Source: Meiothermus cerbereus_A
GTDB lineage: Bacteria > Deinococcota > Deinococci > Deinococcales > Thermaceae
Length of the DNA: 64,000 nucleotides
Reading direction: 5' to 3'
NCBI RefSeq assembly: GCF_051297115.1
Contig: NZ_JBEVAL010000009.1
Location: 1-64,000, forward strand
Both the position numbers and the translations under genes were made by a program. Below are positions 24,879 through 32,973 of this stretch, piece after piece. The notes below the pieces were generated by a model. That model was not told where the DNA came from. It worked only from the letters and a program-made list of their open reading frames with translations, and searched no databases. How positions within the stretch are numbered: the stretch's first letter is position 1; each line of letters opens with the position of its first letter.

Positions 24879-25964
24879 TCAAACCCGCAGGGGAACCACC
24901 ACCGCCAGGTAACCCACATCCTCCACAGCCTGCACCACGCTGGGGCTGGTGGGGCCGGATAGCTTGATCCGCACCGCCCCTTCGATGGGGGCCAGGGCAT
25001 CAATCAAGTACTGGGCGTTGTAGGCCACCATCAGCTGGGACTCGCCTGAGGAATCGATGCGCAGTTCTTCCCGACCACGGCCATAATCCCCTTCGGCGTC
25101 AATATCGAGCTTACCGTCGTTGAAGAGCAGGTTGACGCGGTGGTTGTTGCGGTCAGACAGCACCGCCACCCGCTTAAGGCTTTCGCGCAAAGCCTCAGCC
25201 GGCAAAGTGGCTTCCAGCACAAAACTCTGCGGTATCACCCGGGCGTAGTCGGGGAACTCACCCTCCATCAGCTTGACCGACATCCGCACCGCCTCACCTA
25301 CCAGGGTCAGCGTACCCTCGCCCACAGCCAGGGCCACCTCGCCCTGGGCATCTTTAAAAACCCGCACGATCTCGTCGGCACTGCGGGCCGGAATCACCAG
25401 CTTACGGGTCTGCAGCTGCATGGGCAGATCGTAGCGGGCCAGGCGAAAACCGTCGGAAGCCACCGCCCGCAAGCCGGTAGGGGACATCTCGAGCTGCACC
25501 CCCCGGAAGATGGCCCGGTACTCCTCGCTGCTGGCTGCATAGCGGACCCGGGTAATGGCCTGGGCCAGCCGTGCAGCAGCAATCTTTTCTGGACCCGGTT
25601 CAGCAAAAGCCAGGGTGGGGTAGCCATCCGGGCTGGTGGTGGCAAGCTGGGTATTGAAGGCCCCTGAGTGCAGCTCCAGGCGTTCGCCATTCCCAAAAAT
25701 CAGTTCCACCATCTCGCCCGGGGCGCTGCGCACAATTTGCACAAAGGTCTGCGCTGGTATCAGCACCTGACCCAGGCCCTGTACCTCGGCGGGGAGCCTG
25801 ACCTCGATGTCCACTTCGCCGTTGGTGCCACGCAAAATTAGGCCCTGATCGGAGAGTTCGATGGGCAAATAGGTCAGGATGGGGTTGGAACTGCGGCTAG
25901 GAATGATCCGCTCGAGAGTCGAAAGTCCTTCGACAAGGGTACGTTTGGGGATGCGAACTTCCAC
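24879..25964 (-). CDS. dnaN: DNA polymerase III beta sliding clamp
   Basis: This 361-residue three-domain clamp encircles DNA and tethers the replicase. It starts VEVRIPKRTLVEGLSTLERIIPSRSSNPILTYLPIEL, close to Thermus clamps, and ends in the hydrophobic-pocket loop region YLAVVVPLRV. I start it at the GTG at 25964, which has GGAGG five bases upstream and matches relatives. An open frame to 26018 extends upstream. It is near but not next to dnaA: oriC and an enoyl-CoA hydratase gene lie between. Confidence 0.95.
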   Translation of the reverse strand: MEVRIPKRTLVEGLSTLERIIPSRSSNPILTYLPIELSDQGLILRGTNGEVDIEVRLPAEVQGLGQVLIPAQTFVQIVRSAPGEMVELIFGNGERLELHSGAFNTQLATTSPDGYPTLAFAEPGPEKIAAARLAQAITRVRYAASSEEYRAIFRGVQLEMSPTGLRAVASDGFRLARYDLPMQLQTRKLVIPARSADEIVRVFKDAQGEVALAVGEGTLTLVGEAVRMSVKLMEGEFPDYARVIPQSFVLEATLPAEALRESLKRVAVLSDRNNHRVNLLFNDGKLDIDAEGDYGRGREELRIDSSGESQLMVAYNAQYLIDALAPIEGAVRIKLSGPTSPSVVQAVEDVGYLAVVVPLRV

Positions 25965-26028
25965 GCTGGCCTCCGTTTTGGGCAAGTGGTTGGGGCCGTG
26001 ACCCCGCTTGGCCCACACATTCTAACAG

Positions 26029-26796
26029 TCAACCCAGCTTGCTGAAATCGGGTTTGCGCTTCTCAATAAATGCGCTGAAGGCTTCGCGGGCTTCGGGTGA
26101 GCCCAGCTGGCGGATAAAGTGCACACCTTCAGCGCGCATGGTCTGCTCGATCTGGCTCAGGTAGGGCTGTTTGAGCAGCTGCTTGGTCAGCCGCAGGGCC
26201 TGGGCGGGCTTCTCGGTGAGTTTGTGGGCCACACCCAGGGCGTGTTCTAGAAGCTGGTTGCTGGGAAGAATGCCGTTGAGCATTCCAGCGGCCAGGGCCT
26301 GTTCGGCAGTAAACACCTCCCCTAGCAGCAGCATTTCGGCAGCCCGTTGATAGCCAGCAACCCTGGGCAACAGGAAGCTCGAGGCCGCTTCCGGCACAAG
26401 CCCTAGGTTGACAAAAGGGAGCTGAAAACGGGCTTCGGGGGTGGCATACACCAGATCACAGTGCAGCAACAAGGTGGTTCCAACCCCCACCGCCAGGCCG
26501 TCTACTGCAGCAATGAGGGGTTTCTCCAGGTGACTCAAGGCATGCAGGAAGCGAAACACAGGACTTTGGGCATCGCTGGGGGGATTATTGAGGAAGTCTT
26601 GAATGTCGTTGCCGCTGGTAAAAACGCCCGGCTGCCCGGTTAACAGCACCACCCGCACGGCTGGATCGCTGTTGGCTTGGTCCAGGGCCCGAGCCAAGGC
26701 GTCATACATTGCTGTGGTGATAGCGTTCTTGCGCTCGGGTCGGTTGAAGCTGAGTCTTAGGATTCCGTTTTCCAGTGCTTGATGGGTGTGCTGCAT
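26029..26796 (-). CDS. Enoyl-CoA hydratase/isomerase family (crotonase) protein
   Basis: This 255-residue crotonase-fold enzyme has the oxyanion motif region GQPGVFTSGNDIQDF and the second loop DGLAVGVGTTLLLHCDLVYATPEARFQLPFVNLGLVPEAASSF. The conserved Glu pair of true hydratases is not fully seen: one Glu is at LVPEAAS and the first is replaced near VGVGTT, so it could be an isomerase or another crotonase. A GAGGAG ribosome binding site precedes the ATG. It lies between oriC and dnaN, an unusual insertion in the usual dnaA-dnaN order. Confidence 0.82.
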   Translation of the reverse strand: MQHTHQALENGILRLSFNRPERKNAITTAMYDALARALDQANSDPAVRVVLLTGQPGVFTSGNDIQDFLNNPPSDAQSPVFRFLHALSHLEKPLIAAVDGLAVGVGTTLLLHCDLVYATPEARFQLPFVNLGLVPEAASSFLLPRVAGYQRAAEMLLLGEVFTAEQALAAGMLNGILPSNQLLEHALGVAHKLTEKPAQALRLTKQLLKQPYLSQIEQTMRAEGVHFIRQLGSPEAREAFSAFIEKRKPDFSKLG

Positions 26797-26874
26797 AAGG
26801 CTCCTCGAGGTTTGGCTTTTTGTAGCTGTTTGCTGAGGTTTTGAGCTGCTTGCAAGGTGCGCCTGAATTTAAAC

Positions 26875-27239
26875 TCCTACTTTTTTTAAGAAATTTTAAG
26901 AATTAGTAACAGTAGTAATAGGGCCTGTGGATATGTGGATAAGGGCCATTTAATACCCATTGGTATCGAATTTGGCCTGTGGATAAAGAGTGTGGAAAAT
27001 TGTGCATAAGCTGTGGATAAGCTGTGGAGAAAGTGGGCACTTATCCACAGGCCTGCTGTGCACGCACTTATCCACAGGTCTATCCACAGGGTTATCCACA
27101 TCTTATCCACAGGGTTATCCACAGGGTGAATTAATTTATCCACAGTTTTGTGGGCTTCAATTATGTTTTTCAATTACGCCACGCGCTGAAGTAGGGAGAG
27201 GGCTTGTCGCTAGAGCCTGCCCTACCTGGTAGCGGGACA
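26875..27239. other. Chromosomal replication origin oriC with DnaA-box cluster
   Basis: Nine perfect DnaA boxes (TTATCCACA or its complement) lie within 211 bp. Three read TGTGGATAA (26934, 26978, 27012). Six read TTATCCACA (27041, 27068, 27092, 27103, 27115, 27136). Four more have one mismatch (26926, 27001, 27023, 27080). The two arms point at each other around 27030. To the left is an AT-rich stretch (26875-26925, with runs of T and A) that could be the unwinding element. The position directly downstream of dnaA is typical of Thermaceae. Confidence 0.93.
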
Positions 27240-28559
27240 TTAGCGTAGCCGCTCCTTGATGCCCTTAATGGCTTGTTGGATGCTGGGGTCGGTATCCAGG
27301 CTTTCCTGGATTTTCTGTATCGCATAAAGCACCGTGGTATGGTCGCGCCCGTCAAAAAACTGCCCAATTTCTGGTAAGGAGGCATGGGTCATTTCACGGA
27401 TCAGGTACATGGCGATCTGCCGAGGAATGACCACTTCTTTGCGTCGGCCTGCACCACGTATTTCCTCTAGTTTCAGATTGTAGTGTTCGGCCACAGCTTT
27501 GAGGATTTCTTCAGGGCTCTGGCTGGTCTCGGAAGCTGCGAACACATCGGAAAGCGCTTTAATTGCCACTGCTTTGCTTAGCTGCACGCCGTTAAGCGAA
27601 GCGTAGGCGATAACCCGCATCAGGGCCCCCTCGAGCTCGCGGATGTTGGAGGTAATTTGTTTGGCAATGTACTCCAGCACCTCTTCGGGAATGCGCATGT
27701 TGCGGTATTCGGAGTTCATTTTGAGAATGGCCACACGGGTCTCGAGGTCGGGGGGCTGAATATCGGTGATCAGGCCCCACTCAAAACGGCTGCGCAGCCG
27801 GGCCTCGAGGGTCAGGATGTCTTTGGGGGGTCGGTCGGACGATAGGATGATTTGTTTGCGGGCCTCGTAAAGGGCGTTGAAGGTATGGAAAAACTCCTCC
27901 TGGGTGCGCTCCTTTCCAGCGATAAACTGAATATCGTCTACCAGCAGCAAATCCACAGAGCGGTAGCGATCGCGGAACTCGGTCATGCGGTCTTCACGGA
28001 TGGCGTTGATAAGCTCGTTGGTGAAGGTCTCGGTGGAGACGTACTCGATTTTCTTGTCGGGAAAGCGCTGGGCCACCGAGTGCCCCACCGCGTGCATCAA
28101 GTGGGTTTTGCCGAGACCCACACCGCCGTAGATGAACAAGGGGTTGTAGGCATTGCCGGGCGATTCGGCCACGGCTACGGCGGCAGCATGGGCGAGGTTG
28201 TTGTTCTGCCCCACCACAAAGTTCTCGAAGATGTACTTGGGGTTCAGTCGGGCCCGCGCCTCCTGCGGCTTGGCGGGGGTGGAGGCAGAAAAAATATCTT
28301 CCTGTACGGGCTTTCCTGGAACCACCCGCAGCTCGAAACGAGGGGTTTGTGCCCCCAGCCGGGTTAGGGCCTCGGTGAGCAACTCGGCGTAGTGGTCTTC
28401 AATCCAGCCTTTGAAGAAGCTGGTGGGTACGCCCAGCTCGAGTGAGCCGTTAACCACCCCCAGCGGCTGAATCTTCTCGAACCAGGTGTGGTACTCCACC
28501 TCGGTGATGCTTTGACGCACGTACTCGAGCACATTCTGCCAAACGGTGTTTTGGGTCAA
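27240..28559 (-). CDS. dnaA: Chromosomal replication initiator DnaA
   Basis: This 439-residue AAA+ initiator binds the boxes next to it and opens the origin. Domain I starts TVWQNVLEYVRQSITEVEYHTWF. Domain III has Walker A YGGVGLGKTHLMHA, Walker B LLLVDDIQFIAGKERTQEEFFHTFNAL and the arginine-finger region SRFEWGLITDIQPPDLETRVAIL. Domain IV ends with MTHASLPEIGQFFDGRDHTTVLYAIQKI, the box-reading helix-turn-helix. The TTG at 28559 is chosen because GGGAGG lies seven bases upstream and the N-terminus then matches relatives. It is read toward oriC. Confidence 0.96.
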   Translation of the reverse strand: MTQNTVWQNVLEYVRQSITEVEYHTWFEKIQPLGVVNGSLELGVPTSFFKGWIEDHYAELLTEALTRLGAQTPRFELRVVPGKPVQEDIFSASTPAKPQEARARLNPKYIFENFVVGQNNNLAHAAAVAVAESPGNAYNPLFIYGGVGLGKTHLMHAVGHSVAQRFPDKKIEYVSTETFTNELINAIREDRMTEFRDRYRSVDLLLVDDIQFIAGKERTQEEFFHTFNALYEARKQIILSSDRPPKDILTLEARLRSRFEWGLITDIQPPDLETRVAILKMNSEYRNMRIPEEVLEYIAKQITSNIRELEGALMRVIAYASLNGVQLSKAVAIKALSDVFAASETSQSPEEILKAVAEHYNLKLEEIRGAGRRKEVVIPRQIAMYLIREMTHASLPEIGQFFDGRDHTTVLYAIQKIQESLDTDPSIQQAIKGIKERLR

Positions 28560-28602
28560 GGCTAATCCTCCCGTAATAAACAGGTTTGTACATTCTACTG
28601 AG

Positions 28603-28634
28603 TTATCCACAGGCTGGAAATCCCCTGTGGATAA
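28603..28634. promoter_or_regulatory. Inverted DnaA-box pair upstream of dnaA
   Basis: TTATCCACAGG (28603-28613) and CCTGTGGATAA (28624-28634) form an 11-bp inverted repeat with a 10-bp spacer, 44 bp before the dnaA start and between the divergent dnaA and mnmG genes. It fits autoregulation of dnaA by its own product. Confidence 0.75.
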
Positions 28635-28796
28635 TTCTTATGGGGGTGTGAACTAAAGAACCATCCGTTGCAAGAGGCCTGTTCTAATCTAAAAAAGCGG
28701 GGTTGTGCGCGATTTATAGCGCTGGCTGCGGGTGTGGTGAGGGTTGAGTTTTATATACTGGCCCTCTGCTACAATGCAAGGTCAGGAGCTGGATGG

Positions 28797-30605
28797 ATGA
28801 AGGCCTATGACGTGATTGTGGTGGGTGGGGGCCATGCCGGTATCGAGGCCGCCTGGGCTGCGGCCAGGCTAGGGGCAAGGGTGGGGCTGGTTACTTCTAA
28901 CCCCGAACGTATAGGCTTGATGCCCTGTAATCCCGCGGTGGGTGGACCAGGCAAAAGCCAGCTGGTGGCAGAGCTCGAGGCCCTGGGTGGTTTGATGGGC
29001 AAGCTGGCCGATGCCACCGCCATTCACACCCGTGTCCTCAATCGCTCTAAGGGCCCAGCGGTGCAGAGTTTGCGCGTTCAAGTAGACCGCGACCTTTATG
29101 CCCTGGAAGCCCAGCGGGTCTTGCTGGCGCACCCCCAGATTGAAAGCATACGGGCTGAAGTGTCGGCTTTGTGGATCGAACAAGGGGTGCTGCGGGGGGT
29201 ATTGACGGTAGATGGACGCCAGCTGGCAGGCCAGGCCGTGGTGATAGCCAGCGGCACCTTCCTACAGGGTGTGGTCTGGTATGGACGGCAGTCCCGGCCT
29301 GCTGGACGGCAGGGCGAGCCTCCGGCCCGCTTTCTGTCCCAGAGCTTGCGCGCTGTGGGCCACCGTTTGCTGCGTTTTAAGACCGGTACCCCGCCCCGCA
29401 TTCGGGCCGATTCGGTGGACTACCAAAAACTGGAGGTGGTACCCGCCGACGACCCCCCTGAAACCTTTGCTGGAAAACCGGGTCCTCACGCAACCGCACG
29501 CCCCACCTGGCAGACCCGAACCACGGAAGCCACCCATCGGCTCATCCAGGAAAACCTGCACCTATCGCCTTTGTATGGGGGTGATATCGAAGGCGTGGGG
29601 CCCCGCTACTGTCCCTCCATTGAGGATAAAGTGGTGCGTTTTGCCGACAAGGAAACGCATGTGCTCTTTGTAGAGCCCGATGGCCTGCACACAACCGAGC
29701 TGTATTTGCAGGGTTTTAGCTCTTCCCTGCCCCCAGAATTGCAGGTGCGCATGGTGCAAACCCTTCCGGGTTTCGAAAAGGCCGTTATTCAGCGCTTTGC
29801 CTATGCGGTGGAATACGACGCGGTAGACCCCCTGGAACTAACCCCAGGGCTTCAGTCCCGCAAGCTACCAGGGTTGTTTACCGCTGGGCAGCTCAATGGC
29901 ACCTCGGGCTATGAGGAGGCGGCAGCCCAGGGCCTGCTGGCAGGCTTGAACGCAGCCCGCTATGCGATGGGCCTGGCCGAGGCCTGCTTACCGCGGGAGT
30001 CCGGCTATATCGGGGTAATGGTGGATGATTTGGTTCACCGTGGGGTAGACGAACCCTACCGCATGATGACCTCGAGGGTGGAGCTTCGCTTGCTGTGTCG
30101 CGCTGACAACGCCGACGAGCGGTTGGTGCCGCTGGCCGCTGCCTGGGGTTTGCGCGCGATGGTGGATTTGCAGGCGGTACGGGCCAAGTGCGCTCGAGTA
30201 GAGGGGGAGCTGCTTCGTTTACAAAAGAGCCGTCTGGATGGGGTTTCGGCCCTGCAATACCTGCGCCGCCCGGAAGCCAGCTATGAGCAGGTGTTGCAGG
30301 CTATTGGCCAGCCCGAGGTGCCTTTGGGTAAAGCAGAGGCCTACCAGGTAGAGGTGCGGGCCAAGTATGCGGGTTATATGGAACGTCAGGCCAGGCTGCG
30401 GGAAAAACTCAAAGAACTCGAGACCTACCTCTTGCCCAGTACCCTCGACTATGCTCAGGTTCCCAGTCTTTCCAAGGAAGCCGTAGAAAAACTGGGCCGA
30501 ATGCGACCCCGTTCGGTAGCGGAGGCCTCGAGGGTGCCCGGCATTCGCGACTCCGACCTGACTGCGCTTCTGGTGCACATCACCAAGATGCCTGCTCCGG
30601 CCTGA
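28797..30605 (+). CDS. mnmG: tRNA uridine 5-carboxymethylaminomethyl modification enzyme MnmG
   Basis: This 602-residue FAD protein acts with MnmE to modify the wobble uridine of some tRNAs. FAD binding is seen in VIVVGGGHAGIEAAWAAARLG, and the family signatures GPRYCPSIEDK and GQLNGTSGYEEAAAQGL follow. AGGAG precedes the ATG at 28797. An open frame runs further upstream but adds unrelated sequence. A TACAAT box is at 28770-28775. It is the first gene of the conserved origin cluster mnmG-rsmG-parA-parB, divergent from dnaA. Confidence 0.95.
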   Translation: MKAYDVIVVGGGHAGIEAAWAAARLGARVGLVTSNPERIGLMPCNPAVGGPGKSQLVAELEALGGLMGKLADATAIHTRVLNRSKGPAVQSLRVQVDRDLYALEAQRVLLAHPQIESIRAEVSALWIEQGVLRGVLTVDGRQLAGQAVVIASGTFLQGVVWYGRQSRPAGRQGEPPARFLSQSLRAVGHRLLRFKTGTPPRIRADSVDYQKLEVVPADDPPETFAGKPGPHATARPTWQTRTTEATHRLIQENLHLSPLYGGDIEGVGPRYCPSIEDKVVRFADKETHVLFVEPDGLHTTELYLQGFSSSLPPELQVRMVQTLPGFEKAVIQRFAYAVEYDAVDPLELTPGLQSRKLPGLFTAGQLNGTSGYEEAAAQGLLAGLNAARYAMGLAEACLPRESGYIGVMVDDLVHRGVDEPYRMMTSRVELRLLCRADNADERLVPLAAAWGLRAMVDLQAVRAKCARVEGELLRLQKSRLDGVSALQYLRRPEASYEQVLQAIGQPEVPLGKAEAYQVEVRAKYAGYMERQARLREKLKELETYLLPSTLDYAQVPSLSKEAVEKLGRMRPRSVAEASRVPGIRDSDLTALLVHITKMPAPA

Positions 30606-30621
30606 GGCCCACCTGGGGGGA

Positions 30622-30639
30622 ATGTTTCACGTTTTACAT
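30622..30639. promoter_or_regulatory. parS-like centromere site (intergenic copy)
   Basis: ATGTTTCACGTTTTACAT begins with the left half-site TGTTTCAC of the bacterial parS consensus. The right half differs at three positions. The same 18 bp occurs in inverted orientation inside rsmG. It lies between mnmG and rsmG, near parA-parB, where ParB is expected to load. Confidence 0.65.
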
Positions 30640-30683
30640 CTAAAGAAAATCCCGATTGGAATGGCCTATTCTAGGCATGTCTT

Positions 30684-31412
30684 ATGCAAATGACGTCAGC
30701 TGGAAAACAACTGTTGTTACGGGCGGGGGCGGAGCTGGGCCTGAACCTCGAGCCCCACATCCCCCAATTTTCTACCTTTTTTGATCTGCTCACCGAGGCC
30801 AACCAAACCACCAACCTCACGGCCATTCGAGACGAAGAGGGCATCATCCTGAAGCACTTTGTGGACTCCCTAACCTGCCTGACCTATCCCGGCTTGGTGG
30901 AAGGGATCTCGGTGATTGATGTGGGCACAGGTGCGGGTTTTCCGGGGTTGCCTCTGGCTATTGTGCAGCCCAGTACCCAGTTCGACCTCCTGGATGCTAC
31001 CCAGAAGAAGACTGCGTTTGTCGCTCGGGTTATACAAACCCTGGGGCTCAAAAATGCCCGGGCCCTTTGGGGGCGCTCCGAGGAGCTGGCGCACCAGAAT
31101 GTAAAACGTGAAACATATGGAGCAGCCCTGACTCGAGCGGTGGCCTCCATGGCTACGGTGGCAGAGCTGACCCTGCCGCTGGTTCAGGTGGGCGGGTTTG
31201 TGCTGGTGCAAAAGGGAGCTGAAGTGGAGCATGAGGTGGCAGAGGCACGAGGCGCGTTAAGTAAGCTGGGCGGGCAGTTGGAGCAGATTTTTCACCTGCA
31301 GCTGCCCATAATTGGGGATGCCCGCACCCTGGTCGTTCTGCGAAAAATAGCCCCCACGCCACACCAATACCCCCGGAAACCGGGGGTTCCGGCAAAAAAT
31401 CCGTTATCCTAG
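30684..31412 (+). CDS. rsmG: 16S rRNA (guanine-N7) methyltransferase RsmG
   Basis: This 242-residue SAM-dependent enzyme methylates G527 of 16S rRNA (E. coli numbering). Motif I is VIDVGTGAGFPGLPLA, followed by FDLLDATQKKTAFV and the catalytic-side region ALTRAVASMATVAELTLPLV. The usual length is about 210-250 residues. A second parS-like site lies inside the gene at 31099-31116, where it encodes NVKRET. A 7-bp hairpin (31370-31386) lies at its 3' end before parA. An ATG at 30690 is an alternative start. Confidence 0.92.
   Translation: MQMTSAGKQLLLRAGAELGLNLEPHIPQFSTFFDLLTEANQTTNLTAIRDEEGIILKHFVDSLTCLTYPGLVEGISVIDVGTGAGFPGLPLAIVQPSTQFDLLDATQKKTAFVARVIQTLGLKNARALWGRSEELAHQNVKRETYGAALTRAVASMATVAELTLPLVQVGGFVLVQKGAEVEHEVAEARGALSKLGGQLEQIFHLQLPIIGDARTLVVLRKIAPTPHQYPRKPGVPAKNPLS
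31099..31116. promoter_or_regulatory. parS-like centromere site inside rsmG
   Basis: ATGTAAAACGTGAAACAT is the exact reverse complement of the site at 30622-30639. It is kept although it sits in coding sequence. ParB spreading from here would cover the parAB genes. Confidence 0.65.
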
Positions 31413-31420
31413 AGGGCAAG

Positions 31421-32170
31421 GTGAAACGCATTGGCCTGGTAAATCAAAAAGGGGGTGTGGGTAAGACCACAACCGCCGTAAATCTATCGGCCTATTTGGC
31501 TAAAGCGGGTCAAAAGGTGCTGCTGGTAGACCTGGATCCCCAGGTTAATGCAACCTCGGGGATGGGGCAGGCCGTTCGTGAGCCAAATATCTACACCGTG
31601 CTGGTAGGAAACGATAAAGTGCAAGCAGCGGTAGTCAACATTGCCAGCGGACTGGACCTGCTTCCCTCGAGCCCTGATTTAGTCGGGGCTTCTGCTGAGC
31701 TCATCGAAAACCCCACCCGGCTAGCGGAAGTACTGCGACCGCTCGAGCCAGCCTACGACCTGATTCTGCTGGATGCGCCCCCCAGTCTGGGGCCCATTAC
31801 GCTAAACGTGCTGTCGGCCTCGGAAGGCCTGATTGTGCCTGTGCAGGCCGAATACTATGCCCTGGAAGGCATCGCTGGCCTAATGGAAACCATTGACCGG
31901 GTGCGCACCAGCCTAAACCCGGCTTTGCGGCTTCTGGGTGTGCTGATTACCATGTACGATCCCCGCACCCTGCTGTCTCAACAGGTCGAAAGCAACATTC
32001 GTGCCAACCTGGGGGAGAAGGTTTTCTGGACCGTTATACCGCGCAATGTCCGGCTGGCCGAGGCCCCCAGCTATGGTCAGGACATCGGCCAGTATGCGCC
32101 TACCAGTAGTGGTGCCCATGCCTATCGACGCCTGGCCGAGGAGGTGATGCGCCGTGTCCAAGAAGCTTAG
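31421..32170 (+). CDS. parA: Chromosome partitioning ATPase ParA (Soj)
   Basis: This 249-residue ParA ATPase uses a DNA-bound gradient to separate origins. The deviant Walker A is NQKGGVGKTTTAVNLSAYLA, followed by VDLDPQVNATSG and LLDAPPSLGPITLNVLSA. The short N-terminus without a helix-turn-helix is the chromosomal (Soj) type. It starts at a GTG 8 bp after rsmG. It overlaps parB by 17 bp, which suggests coupled translation. Confidence 0.95.
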   Translation: MKRIGLVNQKGGVGKTTTAVNLSAYLAKAGQKVLLVDLDPQVNATSGMGQAVREPNIYTVLVGNDKVQAAVVNIASGLDLLPSSPDLVGASAELIENPTRLAEVLRPLEPAYDLILLDAPPSLGPITLNVLSASEGLIVPVQAEYYALEGIAGLMETIDRVRTSLNPALRLLGVLITMYDPRTLLSQQVESNIRANLGEKVFWTVIPRNVRLAEAPSYGQDIGQYAPTSSGAHAYRRLAEEVMRRVQEA

Positions 32171-32972
32171 CGGTTTGGGCAAGGGCCTGGAAGCCCTATT
32201 GCCCAAAACACCAGCCTCCCTTACCAAGTTGCCCCTGGCCCTTATCAAGCCAAACCCTGGGCAGCCGCGCCGCTTATTCGACCCGGTGGCGTTAGAAGAA
32301 CTGGCTGCTTCCATCAAAGAAAAGGGCCTGCTGCAGCCCCTGCTGGTTCGTCCTAAGGGCGACATGTACGAGCTGGTGGCGGGCGAGCGGCGCTTCAAGG
32401 CTTCTCAGATGGCTGGTCTGCGCGAGGTTCCAGTAGTCATCAAGGACATTGGCGAGCGAGAGGCCCTGGAAATTGCCCTCATTGAAAACCTACAGCGGGA
32501 AGACCTGAACCCCATGGAGGAGGCAGAAGGGTACAGGCGCTTAGTGGATATGGGGATGACCCAGGAAGAGGTGGCTAGGGCGGTGGGAAAGGCCAGGGTT
32601 ACGGTTACCAACGCCTTACGCCTGCTTCAGTTGACCCCAGAGATAAAGAAAGCACTAGAGGAGAACAAGATTAGCGCAGGGCATGCACGGGCACTCTTGA
32701 TGCTGCCCGAGCCAAAACGCAATTGGGGTCTGTCGGAGGTGCTCTCCAAGCAGCTTAGCGTGCGGGAGACCGAGAAACTCAAAGACAAGCCGACGGCCTC
32801 GAGCACAAGATCTAAAAGTGAGGAAGCCTACGCCGATATCGCCCACAGCCTCTCCCGTCGGCTGGGTACAAAAGTGCGCTTTACCAGCTTGAAAAAAGGC
32901 AAAATAGAGATCAGCTACCACTCCGAAGAGGAATTGAGCGCAATTCTCCACGCGCTGGGCTACGAGGGCTAA
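32154..32972 (+). CDS. parB: Chromosome partitioning protein ParB (Spo0J)
   Basis: This 272-residue CTPase clamp loads at parS. The N-terminal ParA-activating tail is SKKLSGLGKGLEALLP. The CTP-binding boxes are VRPKGDMYELVAGERRFKAS and ENLQREDLNPMEEAEGYRRL. A helix-turn-helix follows (TQEEVARAVGKARVTVTNALRLLQL) and the C-terminus is the dimer domain. It starts at a GTG inside parA. It is convergent with comEC with only a 1-bp gap, so transcription from the two sides may collide. Confidence 0.95.
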   Translation: MSKKLSGLGKGLEALLPKTPASLTKLPLALIKPNPGQPRRLFDPVALEELAASIKEKGLLQPLLVRPKGDMYELVAGERRFKASQMAGLREVPVVIKDIGEREALEIALIENLQREDLNPMEEAEGYRRLVDMGMTQEEVARAVGKARVTVTNALRLLQLTPEIKKALEENKISAGHARALLMLPEPKRNWGLSEVLSKQLSVRETEKLKDKPTASSTRSKSEEAYADIAHSLSRRLGTKVRFTSLKKGKIEISYHSEEELSAILHALGYEG

Positions 32973-32973
32973 G

